DNA from: Rossellomorea aquimaris
GTDB taxonomy: Bacteria; Bacillota; Bacilli; Bacillales; Bacillaceae_B
Length of the DNA stretch: 64,000 nt
NCBI RefSeq assembly: GCF_008180865.1
Contig: NZ_VTEX01000001.1
Coordinates: 375,116 to 439,115 of the forward strand
Direction of reading: 5' to 3'
The position numbers were made by a program, and so were the translations under genes. The notes under the pieces were generated by a model. The model was not told the origin of the DNA and made no database searches. It saw nothing but the letters and a program-made list of their open reading frames with translations. Below, one piece after another: positions 53,654-63,468 of the stretch (the stretch's first letter is position 1; the number at the start of each line of letters is the position of its first letter).

Positions 53654-54667
53654 ATGAGTTTGGAAGTTGTGGGGATTACCGTATTGTGGATTTTCCTTTA
53701 TGGTTATCTGATAGTAGCTTCGATTGATTTTGGAGCCGGCTTCTTCGCCTTTTATGGAAGAATGAAAGGCAAGGAGCATACCTTGAACGTGTTGATCAGC
53801 AGATACCTTTCTCCGGTATGGGAAGTAACCAACGTCTTTTTTGTCTTCTTCTTTGTGGGCCTAGTCGGATTCTTTCCTGACACAGCCTATTATTATGGAA
53901 CGGCATTATTACTTCCGGGAAGTATCGCCATCATTTTATTAGCCATAAGAGGAAGTTTCTATGCATTCGGAAATTACGGGTCAAAGGACAATATCGTGTA
54001 CCTGTTCTTATATGGGGCGACCGGGTTATTAATTCCTGCTTCCTTATCCACGGCATTAACGATTTCAGAAGGTGGATTTCTAGAAGAGAAGGGAGATAAG
54101 GTCATCTTCCTCGCCAAGGAGCTTTTTACCAGCCCCTATTCGTGGAGTGTAGTGGCCCTTTCCATTGTATCCGTGTTGTTTATCAGTGCGACATTTCTAA
54201 CCTATTATGCCAACCGTGCAGGAGATATGGATTCCAGGGAGGAATTAAGAACGTTTTCCCTGTTTTGGAGTGCGCCTACGATTCTGGCAAGTTTAGTAGT
54301 GTTTGTATCATTGAGAGAGCATAATGCAGAGCATTTTGAGAAGGCGATTGATATTTGGTGGATGTTTGGGTTGTCACTTCTTTGCTTCTTTGGTGCATCG
54401 CTAATGATTTATATGCGGAAAAATTTTGGAACGGCATTCATATTGGTTATGATGCAGTTCTTCTTTGCCTTTTTTGGCTATGGTGCTTCGCATTTACCTT
54501 ATATACTAAAACCATTTATTACGATAGAAACCAGTGTGACCAATCCAACGATGGGAATGGCCCTGGTCATCGTCTTTATAGCAGGCTTGCTATTATTGAT
54601 TCCATCTTTATATCTGTTAATGAGGCTGTTTTTATTTGATGCAGATTATGTTAAAGGAAAGAAGTGA
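53654..54667 (+). CDS. cydB: Cytochrome bd-type quinol oxidase subunit II
   Basis: 337 residues with about eight membrane helices. The N-terminal YGYLIVASIDFGAGFFAFY and SPVWEVTNVFFVFFFVGLVGFFP fit CydB/YthB. It is the structural partner of the upstream subunit. ATG 53654 is 7 bases after GGGAGG; ATG 53648 is too close. cydCD-type ABC genes are not adjacent, although they often follow in cydABCD operons. Confidence 0.88.
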   Translation: MSLEVVGITVLWIFLYGYLIVASIDFGAGFFAFYGRMKGKEHTLNVLISRYLSPVWEVTNVFFVFFFVGLVGFFPDTAYYYGTALLLPGSIAIILLAIRGSFYAFGNYGSKDNIVYLFLYGATGLLIPASLSTALTISEGGFLEEKGDKVIFLAKELFTSPYSWSVVALSIVSVLFISATFLTYYANRAGDMDSREELRTFSLFWSAPTILASLVVFVSLREHNAEHFEKAIDIWWMFGLSLLCFFGASLMIYMRKNFGTAFILVMMQFFFAFFGYGASHLPYILKPFITIETSVTNPTMGMALVIVFIAGLLLLIPSLYLLMRLFLFDADYVKGKK

Positions 54668-54706
54668 TTAATTTTCAAACCTTTCTAAATTTAATACAAG
54701 AAACAA

Positions 54707-54738
54707 CAGGGAGAAATTTCATTTTCTCCTTTTTTTTA
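54707..54738 (+). terminator. Terminator of cydAB
   Basis: GGGAGAAA with TTTCTCC around a short loop, then T8. Confidence 0.85.
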
Positions 54739-54775
54739 TGCTAAAATAAAGGATATAGAAAGTGCGGGGGGATGT

Positions 54776-55435
54776 ATGGTGAAAAAAGAGTTTGTGGTTG
54801 TCGGATTGGGACGATTTGGGGGCAGTATTGTCCGTTCATTATCAGATCAAGGCATGGAGGTTATGGCGATTGATCAGGATGAAGACAAAGTAAATGAATT
54901 CTCTTCCATTGCCTCTCATGCGGTAGTGGCAGATGCAACGGACGAATCCGTTTTAAAAAGCCTGGGAATAAGAAATTTCGATCACGTCATTGTGGCAATT
55001 GGAGACGATATCCAATCGAGTATCTTAACCACCTTGATGATGAAAGAAATCGGGGTTAAAAAAATTACCGTTAAGGCTCAAAATGATTATCATGAAAAAG
55101 TATTGCGGAAAATAGGTGCGAACCAAGTCGTTCATCCAGAACGTGATATGGGAAGAAGGATTGCTCATAATATCGTTTCGAATAATGTATTGGATTATCT
55201 GGAGTTGTCGGATGAACACTCCATCGTAGAGATTGTGGCGAATGAAAATCTGAGTGGGAATTCATTAATTGATCTGGATATCCGTGCTCAATTTGGAATC
55301 AATATCGTGGCGATAAAGAGACAAAAGGATATTATTGTGTCTCCCCAAGCAGATGAACAAATTCGTGAAGGCGATATTCTGATTGTAATCGGTGCAGATA
55401 CAGATATTAACCGTTTTGAAAAGAAGGTATTATAA
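54776..55435 (+). CDS. ktrC: Potassium uptake regulatory subunit KtrC (TrkA/RCK family)
   Basis: 219 residues. RCK_N Rossmann domain with VVGLGRFGGSIVRSL (~6-20), Asp after strand 2 (MAIDQDEDK), then an RCK_C domain (ENLSGNSLIDLDIRAQFGINIVAI) that binds c-di-AMP in this family. It gates a KtrD-type membrane subunit, which is encoded elsewhere. It sits beside rnjA as in B. subtilis (ykqB). ATG 54776 or GTG 54779, both near GGGGGGAT. Confidence 0.92.
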   Translation: MVKKEFVVVGLGRFGGSIVRSLSDQGMEVMAIDQDEDKVNEFSSIASHAVVADATDESVLKSLGIRNFDHVIVAIGDDIQSSILTTLMMKEIGVKKITVKAQNDYHEKVLRKIGANQVVHPERDMGRRIAHNIVSNNVLDYLELSDEHSIVEIVANENLSGNSLIDLDIRAQFGINIVAIKRQKDIIVSPQADEQIREGDILIVIGADTDINRFEKKVL

Positions 55436-55439
55436 TAAT

Positions 55440-55478
55440 AAAAAAGAGGCTGGCCCATATCGGGTCAGCCTCTTTTTT
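55440..55478. terminator. Bidirectional terminator between ktrC and rnjA
   Basis: AAAAAAGAGGCTGGCCC pairs with GGGTCAGCCTCTTTTTT. Confidence 0.92.
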
Positions 55479-55484
55479 GATTGA

Positions 55485-57152
55485 TCAGACTTCCATGATG
55501 ATTGGTAAAATCATCGGACGTCGTTTTGTTTTTTCGTATAAGAATGGAGCAAGTGTATCTGTGATTTCATTCTTGATTTCTGACCATTGTGATGTTCTTC
55601 TTTCAAGAACCTTGTTCAAGTGTTTAGAAATAAGCGTTTGTGCTTCATTAATAAGGTCACCTGATTCACGCATGTATACGAAACCTCTTGAAATAAGGTC
55701 CGGACCGGAAGCAATTTTGAAATCCTTCATGTCGATGCTTACAACGACGATGACCAATCCTTCTTCTGAAAGGATGCGGCGATCACGAAGGACGATATTA
55801 CCGATATCACCAATACCGCTTCCATCGATATAGACGTTTCCAGAAGGGATTTTTCCAGCTACCTGTGCTGAGTCATTGCTTAGTGCAAGGACTTCACCAT
55901 TGTCCATTATGAAGCAGTTTTCAGGCTGTACGCCACAATCTACACCCAGCTGAGCGTGCATCTTCTGCATGCGGAATTCACCATGTATCGGCATAAAGAA
56001 GGTTGGGTTCATCAGGCGGAGCATTAACTTCATTTCTTGTTGTCCACCATGACCAGATGTATGGATATCACTTAATGGTCCATGAATCACTTCTGCTCCA
56101 GCACGATATAATAGGTTGATTGTACGGTTTACACTGATCGTATTTCCAGGAATCGGTGAAGAAGAGAATACAACGGTATCTCCAGGCTGGATCTGAATCT
56201 GACGGTGAGTACCGTTTGCAATTCTTGATAATGCAGCCATTGGTTCACCTTGGGAACCTGTACATAATATCGCCACTTCGTTCGCAGGTAAACGATTAAT
56301 TTGGTTATGTTCAATGAAAGTATCTTTAGGAGCGTTAATATATCCTAATTCTTGACCGATTGTAATGGCCGCTTCCATGCTTCTTCCGAAAACAGCGACT
56401 TTTCTATTATGAAAGACAGCTGCTTCCACCACTTGTTGAAGACGGTGAATATTAGAAGCAAAAGTAGCGAATATAACACGACCGTCCACTTTGCGGAAAA
56501 TGTCATTGATGCTTTCTCCGACCTTACGTTCCGACATTGTGAAGTTTGGAACTTCAGCGTTCGTACTATCAGATAGAAGACAAAGAACGCCTTCTTTTCC
56601 GATTTCAGCCATTTTGGTTAAGTTCGCGGGCTCACCGACCGGCGTGAAATCAAATTTAAAGTCACCTGTGTGAACAACATTACCAGGTGGTGTTTTCACA
56701 ACAATCCCGTATGAATCCGGAATACTGTGAGTCGTTCTGAAGAAGGTTACGGACGTTTTGCGGAATTTAATGATGTCATCTTCTTGGATGACATTGAGTT
56801 TCGCATTTCTTAATAGACCGTGCTCTTCAAGCTTGTTTTTAATAAGTCCCAATGCGAGCTTCCCGCCGTATATCGGGATGTTTAATTCGCGCAGTAGATA
56901 GGGGATTCCACCAATATGGTCTTCGTGTCCGTGTGTCACGAAAAGGCCTTTGATTTTATCCGCATTCTTCACGAGATACGTATAGTCAGGGATTACGTAA
57001 TCGATACCGAGGAGTTCGTCTTCAGGGAACTTGATTCCTGCATCGATCAAGATGATTTCGTCTTGGAATTGTACGCCGTATGTGTTTTTACCGATTTCAC
57101 CTAAACCGCCAAGGGCAAATACTGCGGTTTGGTCATTCTTGACAAATTTCAT
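55485..57152 (-). CDS. rnjA: Ribonuclease J1
   Basis: 555 residues, full length. Beta-lactamase motif [11 protein letters not shown], the beta-CASP motifs around [12 protein letters not shown] and [10 protein letters not shown], and a C-terminal domain. It has 5'-3' exonuclease and endonuclease activity and is central to mRNA decay and rRNA maturation. It starts 3 bases after rpoY, with TTGGAGC as ribosome site, so the two form an operon. Confidence 0.97.
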   Translation of the reverse strand: MKFVKNDQTAVFALGGLGEIGKNTYGVQFQDEIILIDAGIKFPEDELLGIDYVIPDYTYLVKNADKIKGLFVTHGHEDHIGGIPYLLRELNIPIYGGKLALGLIKNKLEEHGLLRNAKLNVIQEDDIIKFRKTSVTFFRTTHSIPDSYGIVVKTPPGNVVHTGDFKFDFTPVGEPANLTKMAEIGKEGVLCLLSDSTNAEVPNFTMSERKVGESINDIFRKVDGRVIFATFASNIHRLQQVVEAAVFHNRKVAVFGRSMEAAITIGQELGYINAPKDTFIEHNQINRLPANEVAILCTGSQGEPMAALSRIANGTHRQIQIQPGDTVVFSSSPIPGNTISVNRTINLLYRAGAEVIHGPLSDIHTSGHGGQQEMKLMLRLMNPTFFMPIHGEFRMQKMHAQLGVDCGVQPENCFIMDNGEVLALSNDSAQVAGKIPSGNVYIDGSGIGDIGNIVLRDRRILSEEGLVIVVVSIDMKDFKIASGPDLISRGFVYMRESGDLINEAQTLISKHLNKVLERRTSQWSEIKNEITDTLAPFLYEKTKRRPMILPIIMEV

Positions 57153-57155
57153 TGA

Positions 57156-57362
57156 TTATTGCTCCAACTCGAAAGAATGATGGTTTTCTTCATACTCTAA
57201 AAAAGCGCCCTCTAGCTTTTGTACGAATTCAATATTATACGGTTTGTCTTTTAATTTCAGACGTACTTCACGTTCTGAATCTGCTTTCATGTAAAGAGAT
57301 TGAGTGCATTCGCGAACAGGCACTTCTGCTTTACTTTCTTGATAAAATACTTTAAAAATCAT
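57156..57362 (-). CDS. rpoY: RNA polymerase epsilon subunit
   Basis: 68 residues matching RpoY (formerly YkzG): [52 protein letters not shown] small accessory RNA polymerase subunit of Firmicutes, always encoded beside rnjA. GGAGAGAG precedes the ATG. Confidence 0.93.
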   Translation of the reverse strand: MIFKVFYQESKAEVPVRECTQSLYMKADSEREVRLKLKDKPYNIEFVQKLEGAFLEYEENHHSFELEQ

Positions 57363-58021
57363 GTCTTTTCTCTCTCCTTATCCGTTTTCAAAAAATCTAA
57401 CTTTCATCTATGATAAAAAAGTTATCAACTAACATAACATAAGCGGCGCCTATGCACCTATTGGCATATAACCAGTCTCCGGTTGAGGGATATGGTTTGA
57501 CGAATAGGGCTTGACGCTGGAGCTGGACATTAGAGGGCTAGCTTCCCTTCTAATAGGTATAGGTATAGGTATACCATTATGGTCTGAACAGTTACTATGT
57601 TCATATATGGCTCATTTACGCCCTGTGGTAAAAAAACGATTGGTAAAGGAATCATTTCCTTAACACAGGGCGACCTTTCGATATGACAGAAAGGCTGGTG
57701 AAATCTATCTTTCACGAGAATTTACCATAGAGGACGGTCCTCACTCTAACTCTTCTAAATGAACCTATCATTTAAGTAGGGATGAATCATCTTGTTTATG
57801 TATGCTATAAATTATAAAGGATTCTTTCGTGTAAATAAAGTTTTTGAGAGAATCCTTCATTAAATCATTACAAAAATAGAGAAGAGGGACTGAACCAATG
57901 GAGACAAAAAGCTCACTAGTGGCATCAGTCCCTTATTATTTGTGTAAACGTATGACAGTATAGCCGAATTGCATATTTTTTAATAGTGTAACTGCTTAAG
58001 TTCGTTCGGCAGCATGAAATA
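57363..58021. other. Structured intergenic region upstream of rpoY
   Basis: It contains three long-range inverted repeats: GCCCTGTG/CACAGGGC at 57620-57671, AAGGATTCT/AGAATCCTT at 57817-57857 and AGGGACTGA/TCAGTCCCT at 57885-57933. It also has ATAGGT repeated three times (57553-57570) and a short piece related to the 126-bp repeat at 57509-57530. No convincing protein gene is seen apart from the 23-codon ORF that ends at 58022. Confidence 0.6.
57885..57933 (-). terminator. Possible terminator of the 23-codon ORF
   Basis: AGGGACTGA and TCAGTCCCT arms. On the minus strand they are followed by CTTCTCTATTTTTG, which is U-rich in RNA. The wide loop makes it a weak call. Confidence 0.4.
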
Positions 58022-58093
58022 CTATGCAATCGTTTTTTTTCTAAGCAATTCTTTCCACTGTTTTAAAAGCTTCTTTCTGAGCTTTTTTAACAT
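58022..58093 (-). CDS. 23-residue cationic amphipathic peptide ORF
   Basis: On the minus strand AAGGAG lies 9 bases before an ATG that opens MLKKLRKKLLKQWKELLRKK followed by TIA and TAG. Of 23 residues, 11 are Lys or Arg, and hydrophobic residues (L, W) recur every 3-4 positions, so it would form a strongly amphipathic helix. Such peptides can be membrane-active, RNA-binding or small regulators. The excellent ribosome site supports translation. I do not recognise a family. Confidence 0.5.
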   Translation of the reverse strand: MLKKLRKKLLKQWKELLRKKTIA

Positions 58094-58327
58094 GGTGGAT
58101 CACTCCTTATCAATAGTTTACCGAGATTTTCCTTTGAAGTAAAGGGAAGATAATACCGAAGTCTCTGTTGTCTTACTTATATTGTACGGAATTTATTGAA
58201 TCTCTTACATGGTTAAGTTTGGTAAATGAGAGCGTCTGTGCTCATTCATTGACATTTATGCCACAAAGGATTACTTTAAACAACGGGTAAAACAGATGAT
58301 CGATTACGTATGAAAAGGAGATTGGAT

Positions 58328-59098
58328 ATGTCTAAAATAGTTTTCTTCGATATAGATGGTACACTGCTTGACCACGATAAGAAGCTGCCTCAAGCAACGA
58401 AAGAAGCCATCCAAACATTACAATCCAACGGTACTTATGTAGCAATTGCAACTGGCAGGGCTCCATTCATGTATGAGAGCCTGAGGGAAGAATTAGGAAT
58501 CGAGTCCTTTGTTTCCTTTAATGGGCAGTATGTGGTTTTTGAAAATGAGGTAATCTACACAAATCCATTAAGAATCCAGACATTAGAAGAGTTGCTTGAG
58601 GATGCTTACACGAAGGAACATCCGGTGGTTCACTTGAATCATCAAACGATGAAGTCAAACCAGAAGCACCATAAATATATTGAAGAGAGTATGGGAAGTT
58701 TAAAATTTCCACATCCAGATTATGCCCCGGATTTTTATAAGGATAGAGATATTTATCAATCCTTGTTATTTTGTACAAAGGAAGATGAGAGCTTTTACAG
58801 GGAGAAATACAGTGACTTCACGTTCATACGCTGGCATCAATTTTCCATGGATATCCTGCCAAAAGGAGGATCGAAAGCAGAAGGCATCAAAAAGATGATC
58901 GCAAAGCTCGGCTTTAAAATGGAAGATGTATTTGCGTTTGGAGACGGATTAAATGATATTGAAATGATTCAATCCGTTGGTACCGGTGTTGCCATGGGGA
59001 ATGCCGTGCAAGAAGTACAAAGACATGCAGATTTGATCACGAAACACGTCGATGACGATGGAATATATCATGGCTTGAAGGAACTTGAATTAATATAA
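58328..59098 (+). CDS. ykrA: HAD-family (Cof-type) phosphatase, YkrA-like
   Basis: 256 residues. HAD motif I FFDIDGTLLDHD, motif II ATGR, motif III Lys in KGGSKAEGIKKM, motif IV FGDGLNDIEM, with a Cof-type (C2B) cap. It dephosphorylates small metabolites; the substrate is unknown. ATG 58328 follows AAAAGGAGA; the frame is open from 58310. Position next to def matches B. subtilis ykrA. Confidence 0.9.
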   Translation: MSKIVFFDIDGTLLDHDKKLPQATKEAIQTLQSNGTYVAIATGRAPFMYESLREELGIESFVSFNGQYVVFENEVIYTNPLRIQTLEELLEDAYTKEHPVVHLNHQTMKSNQKHHKYIEESMGSLKFPHPDYAPDFYKDRDIYQSLLFCTKEDESFYREKYSDFTFIRWHQFSMDILPKGGSKAEGIKKMIAKLGFKMEDVFAFGDGLNDIEMIQSVGTGVAMGNAVQEVQRHADLITKHVDDDGIYHGLKELELI

Positions 59099-59105
59099 TG
59101 AATAA

Positions 59106-59146
59106 CAAAAAAGACTTCTTCTGATAACGTGAAGAAGTCTTTTTCT
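59106..59146. terminator. Bidirectional terminator between ykrA and def
   Basis: AAAAAAGACTTCTTC with GAAGAAGTCTTTTT. Confidence 0.9.
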
Positions 59147-59147
59147 A

Positions 59148-59702
59148 TTATCTTTCAATGGCAATCGCATCCGGAATCGGCTCGAATGGGTTCTTCGGAT
59201 TGATATGGTCGTAGAACATAATCCCATTCAAATGGTCGATTTCGTGTTGGAACACAATGGATGGCAGGCCCTTTAAACGCAGCTTCACTTCGTTTCCATC
59301 CACATCCCAGCCCTTTACCGTCACTCTGGCATAGCGTGGAACAAATCCTGGTACATTTCTGTCAACCGATAAGCACCCTTCACCGGATGTTAAATAAGCT
59401 TTCTCGATTGAGTGGCTGATAATTTTAGGGTTGAATAAAGCATAGCTGTATAGTTTCCCTTGATTGTCTGTCACATTGACAGCTAACATCCGCTTGGAAA
59501 TATTGATTTGAGGTGCAGCAAGGCCAATCCCGGGTCTGAGCCCATACTTATTTGCAGTTTCAGGATTTTGGCTGTTTACTACATACTCCAATAAGCTTCT
59601 TAATGTTTCCTGGTCTTCTTTTGATGGCGGTATAGCCACTGCCTTTGCCACCATTGTTAATGTAGGATGCCCCTCACGGATGATGTCATTCATCGTAATC
59701 AT
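59148..59702 (-). CDS. def: Peptide deformylase (DefB/YkrB type)
   Basis: 184 residues, type II deformylase. The three motifs are GIGLAAPQ, EGCLSV and HEIDHLNG, with the metal held by Cys and two His. It removes the formyl group from new proteins. The ATG at 59702 has a purine-rich GAGGAAAATC upstream. The 59703-60035 gap holds AT-rich promoter sequence, a 13-base palindrome GATTAGTCTAATC at 59931 and the ykyA promoter. Confidence 0.96.
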   Translation of the reverse strand: MITMNDIIREGHPTLTMVAKAVAIPPSKEDQETLRSLLEYVVNSQNPETANKYGLRPGIGLAAPQINISKRMLAVNVTDNQGKLYSYALFNPKIISHSIEKAYLTSGEGCLSVDRNVPGFVPRYARVTVKGWDVDGNEVKLRLKGLPSIVFQHEIDHLNGIMFYDHINPKNPFEPIPDAIAIER

Positions 59703-59973
59703 TGATTTTCCTCCTCAGGTACGGTAGAGATATGGATGTAAAGGCGTAACATGTCTTTACAGGACACTTACAGACAAGACCTTTTATCAATTGTATCTCT
59801 ACTTTATTCATTAAAATTATCTATTATGTATGATAATAGTCTATCATTTCACTCCGGAAAAGTTAATGAATGAGATTTATTATAAGGTGGAATACTCACA
59901 GCGTAAATGACATATTTATTTTAATAGGAAGATTAGTCTAATCGACATTTTTTTCCACAGTTGTAAATCCCTA

Positions 59974-60002
59974 TTGTCAAATGTTGTAGACATAGATATA
60001 GT
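59974..60002 (+). promoter_or_regulatory. SigA promoter of ykyA
   Basis: TTGTCA (59974-59979), a 17-base spacer and TATAGT (59997-60002). Confidence 0.8.
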
Positions 60003-60035
60003 AGAAGGTGGTAAATAGTTAAGGGGGATCTAGTT

Positions 60036-60695
60036 GTGTCGAAATTTCGTTTTGCTTTCATTTTAGGAGCCGCTATCTTTGTATTAATGGGCTGTGTCGG
60101 TGGTTCTTCACCCGAAGAGAATATGTATAATGTTCTTGAAGAAACAGTATCTAAAGAAGGTCAATATGTTGAAGTTCAAAAACCTCTTCAAGAATTAGAA
60201 GAAAAAGAAAAAGAGATTTATACTAAGATAATGGATCTTGGGATGAAAGAGTTTGACCAAATTGTAAAGCTTTCCGATGAAGCTCTGGACAACATCAAAA
60301 AAAGAAAAGAATACATCGATAAAGAACGTATGTCCATGAGTGAGGCCGAGGAAGAGTTTGCGAAAGCAGACGAATATGTTGATAAGTTAGAAAGTCAGGA
60401 TCTTAAAAAGGAAGCAATAAAGCTGAAAGAAACGATGGAAGAACGTTATCAGCTTCATGAAAAGCTAACATCTTCTTATCTGGATGCGCTATCTCTGGAT
60501 AAAGAACTTTATAATATGTTCAAAAAGAAAGAGCTTACAATGGAAGAGCTCGAAAAACAAATCTCCTCTATTAATGACCAATATGAAAAAATAGTGAATT
60601 ATAATGAGGACTATAACAAAAAGACAGAAGAATTCAATAACATGAAACAAACATTTTATTCGAGCGCCGGTCTTGATGTAAAAGAATCAGAATAA
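60036..60695 (+). CDS. ykyA: YkyA-like coiled-coil lipoprotein
   Basis: 219 residues. A type II signal peptide with lipobox LMGC (Cys20), then an almost wholly helical, Glu/Lys-rich chain of coiled coils (EEKEKEIYTKIMD; EEFAKADEYVDKLE). Surface lipoprotein anchored in the membrane; the function is unknown (YkyA family). The start is GTG 60036 with AAGGGGGA upstream. It stands between def and pdhA as in B. subtilis. Confidence 0.88.
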   Translation: MSKFRFAFILGAAIFVLMGCVGGSSPEENMYNVLEETVSKEGQYVEVQKPLQELEEKEKEIYTKIMDLGMKEFDQIVKLSDEALDNIKKRKEYIDKERMSMSEAEEEFAKADEYVDKLESQDLKKEAIKLKETMEERYQLHEKLTSSYLDALSLDKELYNMFKKKELTMEELEKQISSINDQYEKIVNYNEDYNKKTEEFNNMKQTFYSSAGLDVKESE

Positions 60696-60703
60696 AGAAG
60701 GAT

Positions 60704-60748
60704 AAAAAGTGATAGACGAGAAAAACTTCCTCGACTATCACTTTTTTT
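60704..60748 (+). terminator. Terminator of ykyA
   Basis: AAAAAGTGATAGACGAG with CTCGACTATCACTTTTT, then more T. Confidence 0.9.
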
Positions 60749-60965
60749 GTCTTTGTACGCAAAAATAATTATCAAAATTCGTTGTAGGTCACAAGATAAT
60801 CACTTGGTATAGGAGATTAGTGGCATCCTTACTCTATAACAGATAAAGTTGTTACAGGTGTTTATATATAACAGGGTTTGTGTAAGTATTGATACAGTTT
60901 TGAAAAGAATTGGTAGAAAAAAATTTCGGGCTCACTTGGAAACAAGAATTTATAATACTTTGTCG

Positions 60966-60993
60966 TTGACTTCCTGAATTTCTATATTGTAAA
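60966..60993 (+). promoter_or_regulatory. Possible promoter of the pdh operon
   Basis: TTGACT (60966-60971), a 16-base spacer and TGTAAA (60988-60993). It implies a leader of about 200 bases. The 458-base gap also holds partial direct repeats (AATTTCGGG near 60926 and 61062; AAACTAGTAA near 60991 and 61095). Confidence 0.4.
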
Positions 60994-61205
60994 CTAGTAA
61001 AGGTATTCATGGATTGTATTAGTCGATGTGACATTGTGACTGATACAGATAAGCTCGAATGTAATTTCGGGTTTTCTTTCTTGGTATTTGTGGAAAACTA
61101 GTAATAGTGTGTGTATCCGCAAGTATTGTGGTAGGTCATACTGAATTTGGGTAATCTAAACTTTGTATGTAAAAAAACCAAAATAAATGTATAAAGAAAG
61201 GATAG

Positions 61206-62330
<1,125 letters not shown>

Positions 62331-62333
62331 GCC

Positions 62334-63311
62334 ATGGCGCAAATGACAATGATTCAAGCGATCACTGATGCACTGCGCACAGAACTACGCAACAACGAAG
62401 ACGTTTTAGTTTTTGGTGAGGACGTAGGTCTAAACGGTGGTGTATTCCGTGCAACGGAAGGACTTCAGAAAGAATTCGGTGAAGACCGTGTATTCGATAC
62501 TCCACTAGCAGAATCAGGAATCGGTGGTTTAGCAATCGGTTTAGCATTAGAAGGTTACCGTCCAGTACCTGAAATCCAATTCTTTGGTTTCGTTTATGAA
62601 GTAATGGACTCAGTAAGTGGACAAATGGCGCGTATGCGTTACCGTTCAGGTGGAACGTATACTTCTCCAATCACAATCCGTTCCCCATTCGGTGGTGGAG
62701 TACATACTCCAGAACTACATGCGGACAGCTTGGAAGGATTGATGGCTCAGCAACCTGGTCTGAAAGTTGTTATTCCATCAACACCTTATGACGCAAAAGG
62801 TTTATTAATTTCATCTATCCGTGATAATGACCCTGTCATTTTCTTGGAGCACATGAAATTATACCGTTCATTCCGTCAAGAGGTTCCAGAAGAGGAATAC
62901 ACAATCGAACTTGGAAAAGCGGATGTGAAACGTGAAGGTACAGACCTTTCCATCATCACTTACGGAGCTATGGTACACGAATCCTTAAAAGCGGCTGAAG
63001 AGCTTGAAAAAGAAGGCCATTCTGTTGAAGTAATCGATTTACGTACAGTTAGCCCACTGGATATCGACACAATCATGGCATCTGTTGAAAAAACGAACCG
63101 TGCCATTGTTGTTCAAGAGGCTCAAAAACAAGCCGGTATTGCAGCGAACGTTGTTGCTGAGATCAATGACCGTGCAATTCTTAGCCTTGAAGCTCCGGTA
63201 CTTCGAGTAGCGGCGCCAGATACAGTGTACTCTTTCTCCCAAGCGGAGCCAATCTGGTTACCGAATCACAAAGATGTTCTTGAAACGGCGAAAAAAGTAC
63301 TTAACTTTTAA
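62334..63311 (+). CDS. pdhB: Pyruvate dehydrogenase E1 component, beta subunit
   Basis: 325 residues. [44 protein letters not shown], and the C-terminal transketolase fold ([15 protein letters not shown]). It forms the alpha2-beta2 E1 with PdhA. It starts 3 bases after pdhA. Confidence 0.97.
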   Translation: MAQMTMIQAITDALRTELRNNEDVLVFGEDVGLNGGVFRATEGLQKEFGEDRVFDTPLAESGIGGLAIGLALEGYRPVPEIQFFGFVYEVMDSVSGQMARMRYRSGGTYTSPITIRSPFGGGVHTPELHADSLEGLMAQQPGLKVVIPSTPYDAKGLLISSIRDNDPVIFLEHMKLYRSFRQEVPEEEYTIELGKADVKREGTDLSIITYGAMVHESLKAAEELEKEGHSVEVIDLRTVSPLDIDTIMASVEKTNRAIVVQEAQKQAGIAANVVAEINDRAILSLEAPVLRVAAPDTVYSFSQAEPIWLPNHKDVLETAKKVLNF

Positions 63312-63313
63312 TG

Positions 63314-63377
63314 GGTGAGGAGCATTCATGCTCCCCCTTAATATTCAAGTGAAAACAGAAGGGCATTCCACCCTTCT
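63314..63377 (+). other. Two hairpins between pdhB and pdhC
   Basis: GGAGCAT/ATGCTCC near 63319-63334 and AGAAGGG (63357-63363)/CCCTTCT (63371-63377). The second is followed by CTTTTCC, a weak T-run. They may be partial terminators or mRNA-processing structures that set the E1/E2 ratio. Confidence 0.5.
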
Positions 63378-63468
63378 CTTTTCCAATTATAGATATAAGA
63401 AAATTAGACAGATATAAGTTTTACATTCATCTATTTTTAATCATTATTCAATACAGGAGGTAGAGTCC

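Noticed and set aside
57530..57715. 61-residue minus-strand ORF in the rpoY upstream region
   Set aside because: No ribosome site, and it runs across inverted repeats and the ATAGGT repeat, so it is unlikely to be coding.
57885..57933. T-box or other known riboswitch in the leader near ykrA
   Set aside because: The AGGGACTGA/TCAGTCCCT stem lacks the T-box core and specifier loop, and its U-rich side is on the other strand.
60852..61034. 60-residue minus-strand ORF before pdhA
   Set aside because: No ribosome site, and it lies over the pdh promoter and leader.
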